A stretch of 37,627 bases of DNA from Candidatus Zixiibacteriota bacterium (lineage in GTDB: Bacteria > Zixibacteria > MSB-5A5 > UBA10806). Where the stretch lies: the NCBI GenBank assembly GCA_020344055.1, contig CP070813.1, forward strand, positions 1,363,724 to 1,401,350, given 5' to 3'. Positions 7,768-15,120 of this stretch are shown piece after piece (position 1 is the stretch's first letter; every line of letters starts with the position of its first letter). The notes under the pieces were generated by a model. The model was not told the origin of the DNA. It worked only from the letters and a program-made list of their open reading frames with translations, and did not search any database. A program made the position numbers and the translations under genes.

Positions 7768-8577
7768 TTACGGAGACACGCCCGAAAACTCAACGGTATT
7801 TTTAAAATTGTACACGGAATTTTTTTCCGCGCTTTGTGAAATATCTTCGTTTTTCGGTGACGGCTCTTTATGCTTCTCATCCCAGTTCAGGACCACGATA
7901 TCGACCCGCCTGTTTTTATTCCTTCCCTCGACAGAGGAGTTGTCCGCTATCGGACGATATTCGCTGTATCCCATGGCGGAAACCCTATCCGGTTCCATGC
8001 CGTAATTTTCGATCAGATACCTGATACAGGTGGTTGCCCGGTATGTAGATAACTCCCAGTTTGACGGGTATATCATATTTCGTATGGGGAGATTGTCGGT
8101 ATGACCTTCAATCCTGACATGATTCGGTATATCGCCCAGGACACTGCCGAATAAGTCCAGTATGCCTTTCGCCTGCTCTTTGAGTTCCGCCGAGCCGAGA
8201 TCGAAAAAAGCCGATTCCGATATTCTGATCACCAGGCCGCGGTCCTCGATGCTGGCCGATATCCTGTCATCCAGCCCTTTTTTGAGAAGTAATTTATCAA
8301 TTTTGGATTTCAGGAAATTCAAATCGCCCGCTTTAATCGGTCCTGCTCCCGGATCGTCCATCATCATTGTCTGATAAGGCAAAGGCGATGCCGCCGCTCC
8401 CCGGAGGATGGTTCTTAAAGCACGGGAAATACTTTCGAACTTCTCAGCGTCAAGCCTGGACATGGAATACAGCACTATAAAAAACGCCAGCAGGAGCGTA
8501 ATTAGATCGGCATATGTCAAAAGCCATCGTTCCAGGTTCTCCTTGTCATCGTCGTTTTTCGGCCTTCTGAAGATCAT
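7768..8577 (-). CDS. motB: Flagellar motor stator protein MotB
   Basis: MotB is the stator subunit that anchors the MotA/MotB proton or sodium channel to peptidoglycan. The 269-residue protein has a short cytoplasmic N-terminus and one transmembrane helix (about residues 19-38) containing the essential ion-binding aspartate in the motif TYADLITLLLAFF (Asp24). The C-terminal OmpA-like peptidoglycan-binding domain shows IEGHTDNLPI, LSTYRATTCIRYLIE and GYSEYRPIADN...NRRVDIVV. The ATG overlaps motA by 4 bases. The sequence alone does not decide H+ versus Na+ coupling. Confidence 0.95.
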   Translation of the reverse strand: MIFRRPKNDDDKENLERWLLTYADLITLLLAFFIVLYSMSRLDAEKFESISRALRTILRGAAASPLPYQTMMMDDPGAGPIKAGDLNFLKSKIDKLLLKKGLDDRISASIEDRGLVIRISESAFFDLGSAELKEQAKGILDLFGSVLGDIPNHVRIEGHTDNLPIRNMIYPSNWELSTYRATTCIRYLIENYGMEPDRVSAMGYSEYRPIADNSSVEGRNKNRRVDIVVLNWDEKHKEPSPKNEDISQSAEKNSVYNFKNTVEFSGVSP

Positions 8578-9335
8578 TTTACCAACCGTTCTTCCGGAGT
8601 TATAAAGGACAGGAGTTTGGTTCTTACCACCCGCGGATTTTCGCCGGTCTGAATCGAAATCATTCCCTCAATAATGAGCTCCAGGGTCTGCATCTCCTCC
8701 TTGTTGCGATACTTTAGCTTATCGCTTATGGGCAGGTAAATCAGGTTGGCCAGCGAAATGCCCCAGAGCGTCGCTATAAAAGCGCTGGCTATGTGAGTGG
8801 CCATGGTGTTGGGATCCGTGGACGTGCTCAGGGCGTTGATCAATCCCAGGACGGTCCCGATTATGCCGAGCGTCGGAGAAAAACCGCCGAGCTTCTGGAA
8901 AAATGTCTGGCCGGTTTTATGTCTCTCCCCGATATTCACCATGTCGGTTTCCAGAATTGTGCGAAGGGTCATGACATCCGTGCCGTCGATAACAAGCTGA
9001 AGGGATTTCTTCAAAAAAGGATCCGTTGTCTTCTGATAATCTTCCTCGAGTCCCAGGAGCCCCTCCCGACGCGCGGTCTCCGAGAGAACTCCGATGGTAT
9101 TAACCATCCTGTGGGGCTCCTGCGATTTTCCCAGGAACACTATCTTTAAAAGGTTGGGCAGATTCAAGAGGGTTTTCAATGACGTCGTGACGGTTGCGGC
9201 GCCGATGGTGCCGAAAATTACCAGGATCATCGCTGGCAACTGCAGTACCGACGTAAAGTGGCCGCCCTCCAGAAAAAAAGCGAGCGCAACGGCTCCAATA
9301 CCGATTATTAGACCGGCTACTGACGCAATATCCAT
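8574..9335 (-). CDS. motA: Flagellar motor stator protein MotA
   Basis: MotA forms the pentameric stator ring that pushes on FliG. The 253-residue length and the pattern of four transmembrane helices (two near the N-terminus, two around residues 145-205) fit. Family motifs include LEGGHFTSVLQLPA, ARREGLLGLEEDY, FFQKLGGFSPTLGIIGTVLGLI and AFIATLWGISLANLIYLP. These resemble the MotA/PomA group of non-enteric bacteria. A GGAGAAAG Shine-Dalgarno precedes the ATG, and a sigma-28-type promoter lies 22-48 bases upstream. motB overlaps the 3' end by 4 bases. Confidence 0.95.
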   Translation of the reverse strand: MDIASVAGLIIGIGAVALAFFLEGGHFTSVLQLPAMILVIFGTIGAATVTTSLKTLLNLPNLLKIVFLGKSQEPHRMVNTIGVLSETARREGLLGLEEDYQKTTDPFLKKSLQLVIDGTDVMTLRTILETDMVNIGERHKTGQTFFQKLGGFSPTLGIIGTVLGLINALSTSTDPNTMATHIASAFIATLWGISLANLIYLPISDKLKYRNKEEMQTLELIIEGMISIQTGENPRVVRTKLLSFITPEERLVK

Positions 9336-9356
9336 AACTAACTTTCTCCATTATGG

Positions 9357-9383
9357 ATATCGGCAACGTATATTATCTATTTA
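9357..9383 (-). promoter_or_regulatory. Sigma-28 (FliA-type) promoter of motAB
   Basis: The minus strand reads TAAA, 15 bases, then GCCGATAT. The enterobacterial sigma-28 consensus is TAAA-N15-GCCGATAA, so only the last base differs. It lies between the NtrC-type gene (ends 9421) and the motA ATG at 9335, about 20 bases from the start codon, and would make motAB a late, FliA-dependent unit. No fliA gene is in the window. Confidence 0.7.
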
Positions 9384-9420
9384 ATTGTATCAGTTCCGTA
9401 TCTATACTAAAAAGATGGCT

Positions 9421-10779
9421 TTAATCGCTGCCGGATAAACCGTATTCGTGAAGTTTATTTCGAAGTGTCCGGGCGGAGATTCCAAGGACGTCGGCGGCTC
9501 TGGATTTGTTTCCCCCGTGCGCTTTGAGAGTCTTGAGGATCAGGATCTTTTCGGCCTCCCCGATACTCATGCCCACATCCATGGAGGTCTTGCCCAGAGC
9601 CGGAATGCCGGCGGCGATCTCCGGCGGGAAATCGCTCACCCTCAATTCCTGGTTTTTCGAGATTACAACCGCCCTTTCAATCACGTTCTCCAGTTCCCGC
9701 ACGTTTCCGGGCCATAGGTATGACAACAGCATCTGCATCGCTTTCTCGTTCAGGGTCTTGGTCGGAATTCCGATCTTCTGACAATATTTATTGAGGAAAT
9801 AGTCCGCCAGAAGCGGCATATCTTCCATACGCTGTCTCAACGGGGGCATATCAATAGGAATAACATTGAGCCTGTAATAGAGATCATCCCTGAAATCTCC
9901 CCTGGAAACTTCGTCTTTGAGATCGCGATTGGAGGTTGCTATGACCCGAACGTCCACCCGAATGGTCTGGCCCGAACCGATTCGCTCGAACTCCTTTTCC
10001 TGCAGCACCCTTAGAAGTTTGGCCTGCAGCGCCCGGGGAATCTCCGATATCTCGTCAAGCAACAGGGTGCCGCCGTCCGCCATTTCAAACCGTCCCCTGG
10101 TCGACCTGATGGCGCCCGTGAAGGCGCCTTTTTCATGCCCGAACAGTTCCGACTCTATCAGGCCTTCAGGCAAGGCGGCGCAATTCATTTTAATAAAGGG
10201 GGCGTCGGCTCTCGCGGAATTATAATGAATCGCCCTGGCCACAAGCTCTTTGCCCGTTCCGGATTCTCCGTTTATCAGTATGGTTGAATCCGAGGGGCTG
10301 GCCCGCCTTATGAGCTCGAAAATATCCCTCATTACGGCCGATCTGCCCACGATATTCTCAAAGGAGTATTTTTCGCCAATCTCTTTTTTCAAATTCCTGT
10401 TTTCTATCCTCAAGGATTTGTACTCCAAAGCTTTATTTACCACCACCTCGAGATGATCGGGGCTGATCGGTTTGGTGATATAATCGTGGGCGCCGAGTTT
10501 CATAGCCTCCACCGCGTGATCGATAGTGCCGAAAGCGGTTAACATTATTACCCTGCAGTCCGGCCACAGCTCTATAGCTTTTTTCAAAACATCATCGCCG
10601 GAAAGCCCGGGCATTTTATAATCGGTTACAACTAGATCATACTCGCTTTTTTCAAGATATTCTATCGCCTTCTCTCCCGTGGGAGCGGCCAGAGGAGCAT
10701 ACCCCATCCTTAATAGTACCTCGGATATGAAATCCCTCACCAATTCTTCGTCATCTACTATCAATATCCTGGGTTTCAT
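9421..10779 (-). CDS. Sigma-54-dependent response regulator, NtrC/FlrC-type
   Basis: This 452-residue activator has the full NtrC layout. The N-terminal receiver domain has phosphoacceptor Asp53 in VVTDYKMPG. The central AAA+ domain has Walker A GESGTGKE at 171-178, the sigma-54-contacting GAFTGA loop at 218-223 and Walker B LLLDEISEI. The C-terminal Fis-type helix-turn-helix is GGNKSRAADVLGISARTLRNK. GAFTGA shows it can work with sigma-54 RNA polymerase. It overlaps the histidine kinase gene by 4 bases, so the two form a two-component pair. The position next to motility genes and a sigma-54 promoter before flgB point to a flagellar master regulator equivalent to FlrC/FlgR. That role is inferred. 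Confidence 0.95.
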   Translation of the reverse strand: MKPRILIVDDEELVRDFISEVLLRMGYAPLAAPTGEKAIEYLEKSEYDLVVTDYKMPGLSGDDVLKKAIELWPDCRVIMLTAFGTIDHAVEAMKLGAHDYITKPISPDHLEVVVNKALEYKSLRIENRNLKKEIGEKYSFENIVGRSAVMRDIFELIRRASPSDSTILINGESGTGKELVARAIHYNSARADAPFIKMNCAALPEGLIESELFGHEKGAFTGAIRSTRGRFEMADGGTLLLDEISEIPRALQAKLLRVLQEKEFERIGSGQTIRVDVRVIATSNRDLKDEVSRGDFRDDLYYRLNVIPIDMPPLRQRMEDMPLLADYFLNKYCQKIGIPTKTLNEKAMQMLLSYLWPGNVRELENVIERAVVISKNQELRVSDFPPEIAAGIPALGKTSMDVGMSIGEAEKILILKTLKAHGGNKSRAADVLGISARTLRNKLHEYGLSGSD

Positions 10780-12011
10780 GAGAGATCTCCTTTTATGTTG
10801 GGAATATTCACGGTAAACACCGCGCCCCCCCCGGGCCTGTCACTTGCCTCGATACGGCCGCCGTGAAGCTCCACCAGCTTTTTTACGGTAGCCAGACCCA
10901 GACCGGTTCCGTTCGTCTTGGTAGTGAAAAACGGCGTGAATATGCGGTTCTTTATATCATCCGAAATTCCCGGCCCGTCGTCTTCGACGTCCAGGATGAC
11001 GTTCGCGGACGAGGACTTGGAGAGTTTCAATCTTACGTTCCCGCCTTCCGGATTTGCCTGGACCGCGTTCTTGGCAAGATTAAATACGATTTGCCTGAAA
11101 AGATCGGGGTCGAGATGCGCATGCAGTTTCAACGATCCTCTTTCAAAATCAAACGTGTGATTTCTGGATTCCAGGTCGGCTTTGACCTCATTCAGGGTTT
11201 CTTCGACCAACTCCGCCGGGTCGATTTCCATCCTGTTGGGATCCACGCTCCTGGTAAAATCGAGGAGATTCGTAACGATGGCATTAAGCGCATTTACGCC
11301 TTTTCTAATCTTATTGACAGTTTCAAGAATTCTCGGATCGTCTTTCAAATCTCTGGATAAAAGCGCCGCGAAACCGTCGATCCCCGAAAGCGGATTGCGG
11401 ATCTCGTGAGCGACCGTGGCCGCCATTTCACCCAGGGCCGCCAGCGTGGACATCCTCTGCAAATTTTCTTCAAGCTCCCTGACCTCCGTGAGATTATAAA
11501 GTATCTCAACCATGCCGCCCATCCGGTCGTTTTCGAATGAGCGCAGCCGCGAGATAGAATAGGCCACAGGAATCTCGGCATCGTTCCCCGGTTTCAGCGT
11601 CTTTTTCCCCGAGGCGGAGGATAACTTACCGGCAATTATCCGATCCGCCTCCGGCGACGCTGATCCCCGCAATACGTCATTATATTCTCCACCCAGGGCC
11701 GATTCGGCGGTTATGCCGGTAAATCGCTCCGCGGCCGAATTGAAAATCCTGATTCGGCCTTCATGATCGGTCACAATCACCCCCGAATCGATACTCTCCA
11801 GGATGTTGTTAAGATAACTGGCGAGCCGGTTCCTTTCGTCGAGCGACTTTCGCAAAAGATCGTTGACGCGAGCCAGCCTCGTATTTTCGTCGCTGATCTT
11901 CGACTCGAGCATGGTATAGGATTCGCGAACCATACGGGTCAGCGCGCCCATACTGGTAAACGACTCGGCCAGTTCCTCGAGTTTCCGGAGTTCGCTTTCC
12001 TTGTTTCCCAT
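10776..12011 (-). CDS. Cytosolic PAS histidine kinase, FlrB/FlgS/NtrB-like
   Basis: The kinase has no membrane segment. It shows a coiled-coil N-terminus, a PAS domain (about residues 65-175 in this frame: GVIVTDHEGRIRIFNSAAERF), a HisKA dimerisation helix with the phosphorylated His in VAHEIRNPLSG, and a complete ATP-binding domain: N-box NLAKNAVQAN, G1 DDGPGI and G2 GTGLGLAT. It should autophosphorylate in response to an internal cue sensed by PAS and pass phosphate to the NtrC-type protein encoded in a 4-base overlap. The start is uncertain: ATG at 12011 is used here; TTG codons at 12020 (with GGGGAG 11 bases upstream) and 12050 are alternatives that only lengthen a charged N-terminus. Confidence 0.92.
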   Translation of the reverse strand: MGNKESELRKLEELAESFTSMGALTRMVRESYTMLESKISDENTRLARVNDLLRKSLDERNRLASYLNNILESIDSGVIVTDHEGRIRIFNSAAERFTGITAESALGGEYNDVLRGSASPEADRIIAGKLSSASGKKTLKPGNDAEIPVAYSISRLRSFENDRMGGMVEILYNLTEVRELEENLQRMSTLAALGEMAATVAHEIRNPLSGIDGFAALLSRDLKDDPRILETVNKIRKGVNALNAIVTNLLDFTRSVDPNRMEIDPAELVEETLNEVKADLESRNHTFDFERGSLKLHAHLDPDLFRQIVFNLAKNAVQANPEGGNVRLKLSKSSSANVILDVEDDGPGISDDIKNRIFTPFFTTKTNGTGLGLATVKKLVELHGGRIEASDRPGGGAVFTVNIPNIKGDLS

Positions 12012-12119
12012 TTTTGACAAAGTACTTTCGGCTCCCCGAAAATCAAACAAAAACTATATTTTTCTAATGCAACCGCGAGGATTTTGCAACAATTTTATTA
12101 AAACCGTTTCAAACTGAAA

Positions 12120-12707
12120 CTATTGACCGGGATGGTCCGGAGGGTGAGGGGATTTGTGATAATCATCCCCTTTTGAAGGAATATTGATTTTGCCGGTCTC
12201 TCCGACATTCTCTCTAACATCGATATTAATGGGGGGAAGCTTATTTTTCTCCAGCGCCTCCACCTTTGTCTTCAGATTCTTTATTTCGGTTTTTATCTCT
12301 CTTTTTTTCATCGCCCTTTTTATCGCCACCGCGATATCATCCAGCTTAAACGGTTTTAATATGTAATCCGAGGCCCCCAATCGCATGGCCCGGATGGAGG
12401 AATCCAGGGTCGGCAACCCGGTTATGATCATGGTGACCGTATCGGGAGAGAACTCGGAGATCCCTTTGATTGTCTCCAGGCCGTCCATCCCGGGCAGCCT
12501 GAAGTCTACCAGAGCGATATCTATCCCGCCGACATCGTTTATTAGAGAAATCGCTTCTTCCCCGGAGGAGGCGATTTCGACATTAAATCTCAATTCCTCA
12601 AGGAATTGTCTCAAAAGATCGGCCAGGGACTCATCGTCGTCCACTATCAGGACTCTCATCCTGGCCGCCCGAGCCGTATCGACTGCAAAATGGCTGGTAA
12701 GCGTCAT
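12120..12707 (-). CDS. REC-only response regulator with coiled-coil tail
   Basis: A CheY-like receiver domain starts at MRVLIVDDDES and carries the acidic pair DDD, the phosphoacceptor Asp in ALVDFRLPG, the conserved Thr in MIITG and the Lys in ILKPFKLDD. After it comes a lysine- and glutamate-rich helix likely to form a coiled coil (KKREIKTEIKNLKTKVEALEK), then a short polar tail, with no DNA-binding or enzymatic output domain. It may act by protein contact or as a phosphate relay. It lies between the STAS/RsbW/SpoIIE genes and the histidine kinase, so it could connect the partner switch to the two-component pair; this is inference. ATG at 12707 has a purine-rich GGAGAAGAG upstream. ATG at 12659 (exactly at MRVLIV) and TTG at 12749 are alternatives. 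Confidence 0.88.
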   Translation of the reverse strand: MTLTSHFAVDTARAARMRVLIVDDDESLADLLRQFLEELRFNVEIASSGEEAISLINDVGGIDIALVDFRLPGMDGLETIKGISEFSPDTVTMIITGLPTLDSSIRAMRLGASDYILKPFKLDDIAVAIKRAMKKREIKTEIKNLKTKVEALEKNKLPPINIDVRENVGETGKINIPSKGDDYHKSPHPPDHPGQ

Positions 12708-12774
12708 ATCAGAAACACTCTTCTCCCCATCTTGGATTCGCAGACACAATAACCTGCCGTTGAAAAAAGGTGAT

Positions 12775-13107
12775 CTAAAAACTATTCAAGGCGTGCGACT
12801 CGTCCTCGCAGATATCGAATATGCTGGATAGCTGCGTAATATCGAATATCTCTTTTACATATTCGGCCAGGTTCGAAATCTTCAACTCGCCTTTATGATT
12901 ACGGACTTCCTTCAGGATTGAAACCAGGGCACCGAGTCCGGAACTGTTGATAAAATCGACCCTGTCCATGTTCAGAACCAGTTTGCAGTTATCTTTTGAG
13001 AAAAACTCCCTCGAAGCGTCCTTCAGCTGGTTTGAACTGTTGAGATCCAGACGGCCTTCCAGATTTATTACGGCCACGTCCCCGTTAATTTTGGTGGTAA
13101 TCTCCAT
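12775..13107 (-). CDS. STAS-domain anti-sigma factor antagonist
   Basis: This 110-residue single-domain protein matches SpoIIAA/RsbV: strand VAVINLEGRLDL, then the loop VDFINSSGLGALV with the phosphorylatable serine (Ser55 or Ser56), then helix and strand KISNLAEYVKEIFDIT. In partner-switching systems the unphosphorylated form sequesters an RsbW-type kinase; the kinase phosphorylates it and a PP2C phosphatase reactivates it. Here the matching kinase and phosphatase genes lie immediately upstream. A GGAGGG Shine-Dalgarno precedes the ATG. The final target released by the switch is not evident in the window. Confidence 0.92.
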   Translation of the reverse strand: MEITTKINGDVAVINLEGRLDLNSSNQLKDASREFFSKDNCKLVLNMDRVDFINSSGLGALVSILKEVRNHKGELKISNLAEYVKEIFDITQLSSIFDICEDESHALNSF

Positions 13108-13123
13108 TTTCCCTCCATATTAT

Positions 13124-13561
13124 TTATTTTTCTACCAACATTGGCCTCTCCCCCAGCTTCCTGGAGGATTTAACACAGAACTTGCCTCTCTCGTCTTTGA
13201 AAACCCGTACCTTATCGCTGAGCTTGTAGACGATTCTTATTCCCCTTCCGGAAACCGATTCGAGGTCGGCGGTAGAATCCGCCATCTCTTTGAATCTTGC
13301 CTCGGTCAGTCCTGCTCCCTCATCCTTGACAATGGCGACGAACTCTTCCGGGCCGAACTCCATGACGACCTCGATGGATTTCGAGGCATCGGCCTTATTG
13401 CCATGCAGATAAGCGTTCATATACAGCTCCGAAACGATCAGTTTCAGCCTCTGCCTTTCGGCGATCCCGATATCGGTTGTATCGATGATTCGGCTGAAAA
13501 TATCATCGGATATTTTAAACGCCTCTTCCGTGCCTGGAAACGAGAAAAAGTATCTCTCCAT
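13124..13561 (-). CDS. RsbW/SpoIIAB-like serine kinase (anti-sigma type)
   Basis: The 145-residue protein is a lone HATPase_c domain of the GHKL superfamily. It has an N-box SELYMNAYLHGN (Glu45, Asn49), the ATP-lid motif VKDEGAGL (Asp80, Gly82, Gly84) and GRGIRIV (105-111). It lacks a HisKA helix, so it fits the RsbW/SpoIIAB/BtrW serine-kinase family that phosphorylates STAS antagonists and binds sigma factors or other partners. The ATG starts one base after the stop of the SpoIIE-type phosphatase gene; the STAS gene follows after 16 bases. Its sequestered partner might be a sigma factor, a FlgM-like element or the adjacent REC protein; the sequence does not tell. Confidence 0.92.
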   Translation of the reverse strand: MERYFFSFPGTEEAFKISDDIFSRIIDTTDIGIAERQRLKLIVSELYMNAYLHGNKADASKSIEVVMEFGPEEFVAIVKDEGAGLTEARFKEMADSTADLESVSGRGIRIVYKLSDKVRVFKDERGKFCVKSSRKLGERPMLVEK

Positions 13562-13562
13562 T

Positions 13563-14909
13563 TTACTTTAAATCCGCCAGTATATAAGTTGTATCGTCTA
13601 TTCTATCGGGATCGGAAGAAAAATCTTTCAAAAGCTGTTTCATCTTTTTGTTGAAATTTTCGGGAGGTTCGCTCTTGTTTTCCTTGAAGAACGTCCTGAC
13701 GCCTGAAATTCCCAGCATTTTCCCCCGCAAATCCACACATTCATATATACCGTCCGTATAAAGGAAAATCCTCGAGCCGGGAATCAAAGGCAATGTCTGC
13801 TCGGAGTAATTCAATCCTTTGAACTGGCCTACAAAAGGACCCCCCGTTTTTAGTTCGGAGATCCGACCGTCGGGATAATTAACCCAGCCCGGGGGGTGTC
13901 CGGCGTTGATGGACCTGATCTCGCCGCTCCCGAAATCGAGATAGACCATGATCAAGGTCACGAACATTCCCTTAAGGGCGGCCGAGTCGCCGCAAAGCTG
14001 TTCATTGACATTAACCACAATCTCGCTCAGAGAACCGGTTTCAACGGCGTACGCTCTTATGAGACTTCTGGTTGATGTCATCAGAAGTGAAGCCGGGAAT
14101 CCCTTGCTGGAAACGTCGGCCACAACCAGGATGAATTTATTTCTTGAAAGCTGGACTATGTCATAGAAATCTCCTCCCACCTGCATGGCCATCGTATTAT
14201 AGGCCGTGACTTTCAGCCTGTCGTTCTCGATCAGCTTATCCGGCATCAACAGGCTTTGAAGCTGCCGGGCCATATCGATATCGGCCTCGAGTCTTTGCTT
14301 GGCCAGCGCCTCGCCGTGAAGATAGCTGTTCTCCACCGCCGCCGCCGCGAACCGGGTGATAATTTCGAGGATGAAATAGTCCTCCTCGTCGAAGTCATTA
14401 TCTTCGATTTTATTCGCAATGACAATGGCTCCGACTATCCTCTTCTGGGAAAATAACGGCGCCGCCACCAGGGATTTGATATGCGCTTCGCCGGTTTTAA
14501 GCTGCCAATCAGGATTGTTGCCCAGATCGGATATTTTAAGCCATTCCCCTCTTTCAAAGATATGGGCCCACAGACAAACATCGTTATTATCGCGAATAGA
14601 ACCGGTAACTTCCCTGGTTATTCCCCAGCATACCGAACCCTCAATTTCCCCATTTTCCTTAAATACCACCATCTGTCCCACTTCGGCCTTCACCATCGTA
14701 ATGGCGGATTCCATGACCATCGGCAAGATACTCTTGAGGTCGAAAATGGAAGTTATGACGGTACCGATCCTGGATATATCCGCAAACAGATTAACCTGTT
14801 TGGCGAGTTTGTCTTCCAGATCCGAAATATTCCTGCTCAGATCACCCTTTTCCGCTGAAATCCCGCCCAGTATGATTTGTTCACCCATTTTAAAGATTAT
14901 CGGCTTCAC
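13563..14909 (-). CDS. GAF-SpoIIE serine phosphatase (RsbU/RsbP-like)
   Basis: The 448-residue protein has a short coiled coil (about 25-40), a GAF sensor domain (about 47-195, with SLVAAPLFSQKRIVGAIVIAN) and a helical linker (EADIDMARQLQSLLMP) typical just before PP2C/SpoIIE phosphatases. The phosphatase domain has metal-binding motifs VGGDFYDI (245-250 region), VADVSSKG (265-270) and a C-terminal DDTTYILAD. It should dephosphorylate the STAS protein encoded two genes downstream when the GAF domain binds its ligand or partner. There is no membrane segment. The start is unclear: GTG at 14909 and ATG at 14888 both lack a spaced Shine-Dalgarno, and a sigma-28-like sequence overlaps this interval, which would favour the ATG or a later start. 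Confidence 0.92.
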   Translation of the reverse strand: MKPIIFKMGEQIILGGISAEKGDLSRNISDLEDKLAKQVNLFADISRIGTVITSIFDLKSILPMVMESAITMVKAEVGQMVVFKENGEIEGSVCWGITREVTGSIRDNNDVCLWAHIFERGEWLKISDLGNNPDWQLKTGEAHIKSLVAAPLFSQKRIVGAIVIANKIEDNDFDEEDYFILEIITRFAAAAVENSYLHGEALAKQRLEADIDMARQLQSLLMPDKLIENDRLKVTAYNTMAMQVGGDFYDIVQLSRNKFILVVADVSSKGFPASLLMTSTRSLIRAYAVETGSLSEIVVNVNEQLCGDSAALKGMFVTLIMVYLDFGSGEIRSINAGHPPGWVNYPDGRISELKTGGPFVGQFKGLNYSEQTLPLIPGSRIFLYTDGIYECVDLRGKMLGISGVRTFFKENKSEPPENFNKKMKQLLKDFSSDPDRIDDTTYILADLK

Positions 14910-14923
14910 CCTGCCGGAATTTG
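14897..14923 (-). promoter_or_regulatory. Candidate sigma-28 promoter at the phosphatase gene start
   Basis: The minus strand reads CAAA, 15 bases, GCCGATAA: an exact sigma-28 -10 element at the correct distance from a one-mismatch -35. It overlaps codons between the GTG (14909) and ATG (14888) starts, so if used the transcript would begin at or just before the ATG. Only sequence similarity supports it, and an 8-base match can occur by chance in a window this size. Confidence 0.4.
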
Positions 14924-15044
14924 ATCATTATTGATGATGGATTGATGAGTCTGTTTATCAATTTATTTATTTGAAACGCGGGTAATTTGCGCCGAAACGA
15001 TCACGGTCATTATTGAGCGAAAAGCTATTTCTTGTGTTCCTTAA

Positions 15045-15074
15045 CAAAAAACCGGGCTCCCTATGGGAGCCCGG
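15045..15074 (-). terminator. Intrinsic terminator of the dockerin-tailed protein gene
   Basis: A perfect 10-bp stem (CCGGGCTCCC / GGGAGCCCGG, 15052-15061 and 15065-15074) with a 3-base loop is followed on the minus strand by six T's. It lies 46 bases after the minus-strand stop at 15121 and before the phosphatase gene, so it separates the two transcription units. Confidence 0.9.
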
Positions 15075-15120
15075 CAAATCGGCTTATTTAAAAAAGCCTG
15101 TTTTCTGGCGATATCATCCG

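Noticed and set aside
12106..12120. Hairpin GTTTCA/TGAAAC after the REC gene as a terminator
   Set aside because: The stem is only 6 bp and A+T-rich with a poor T run; at most a weak attenuator.
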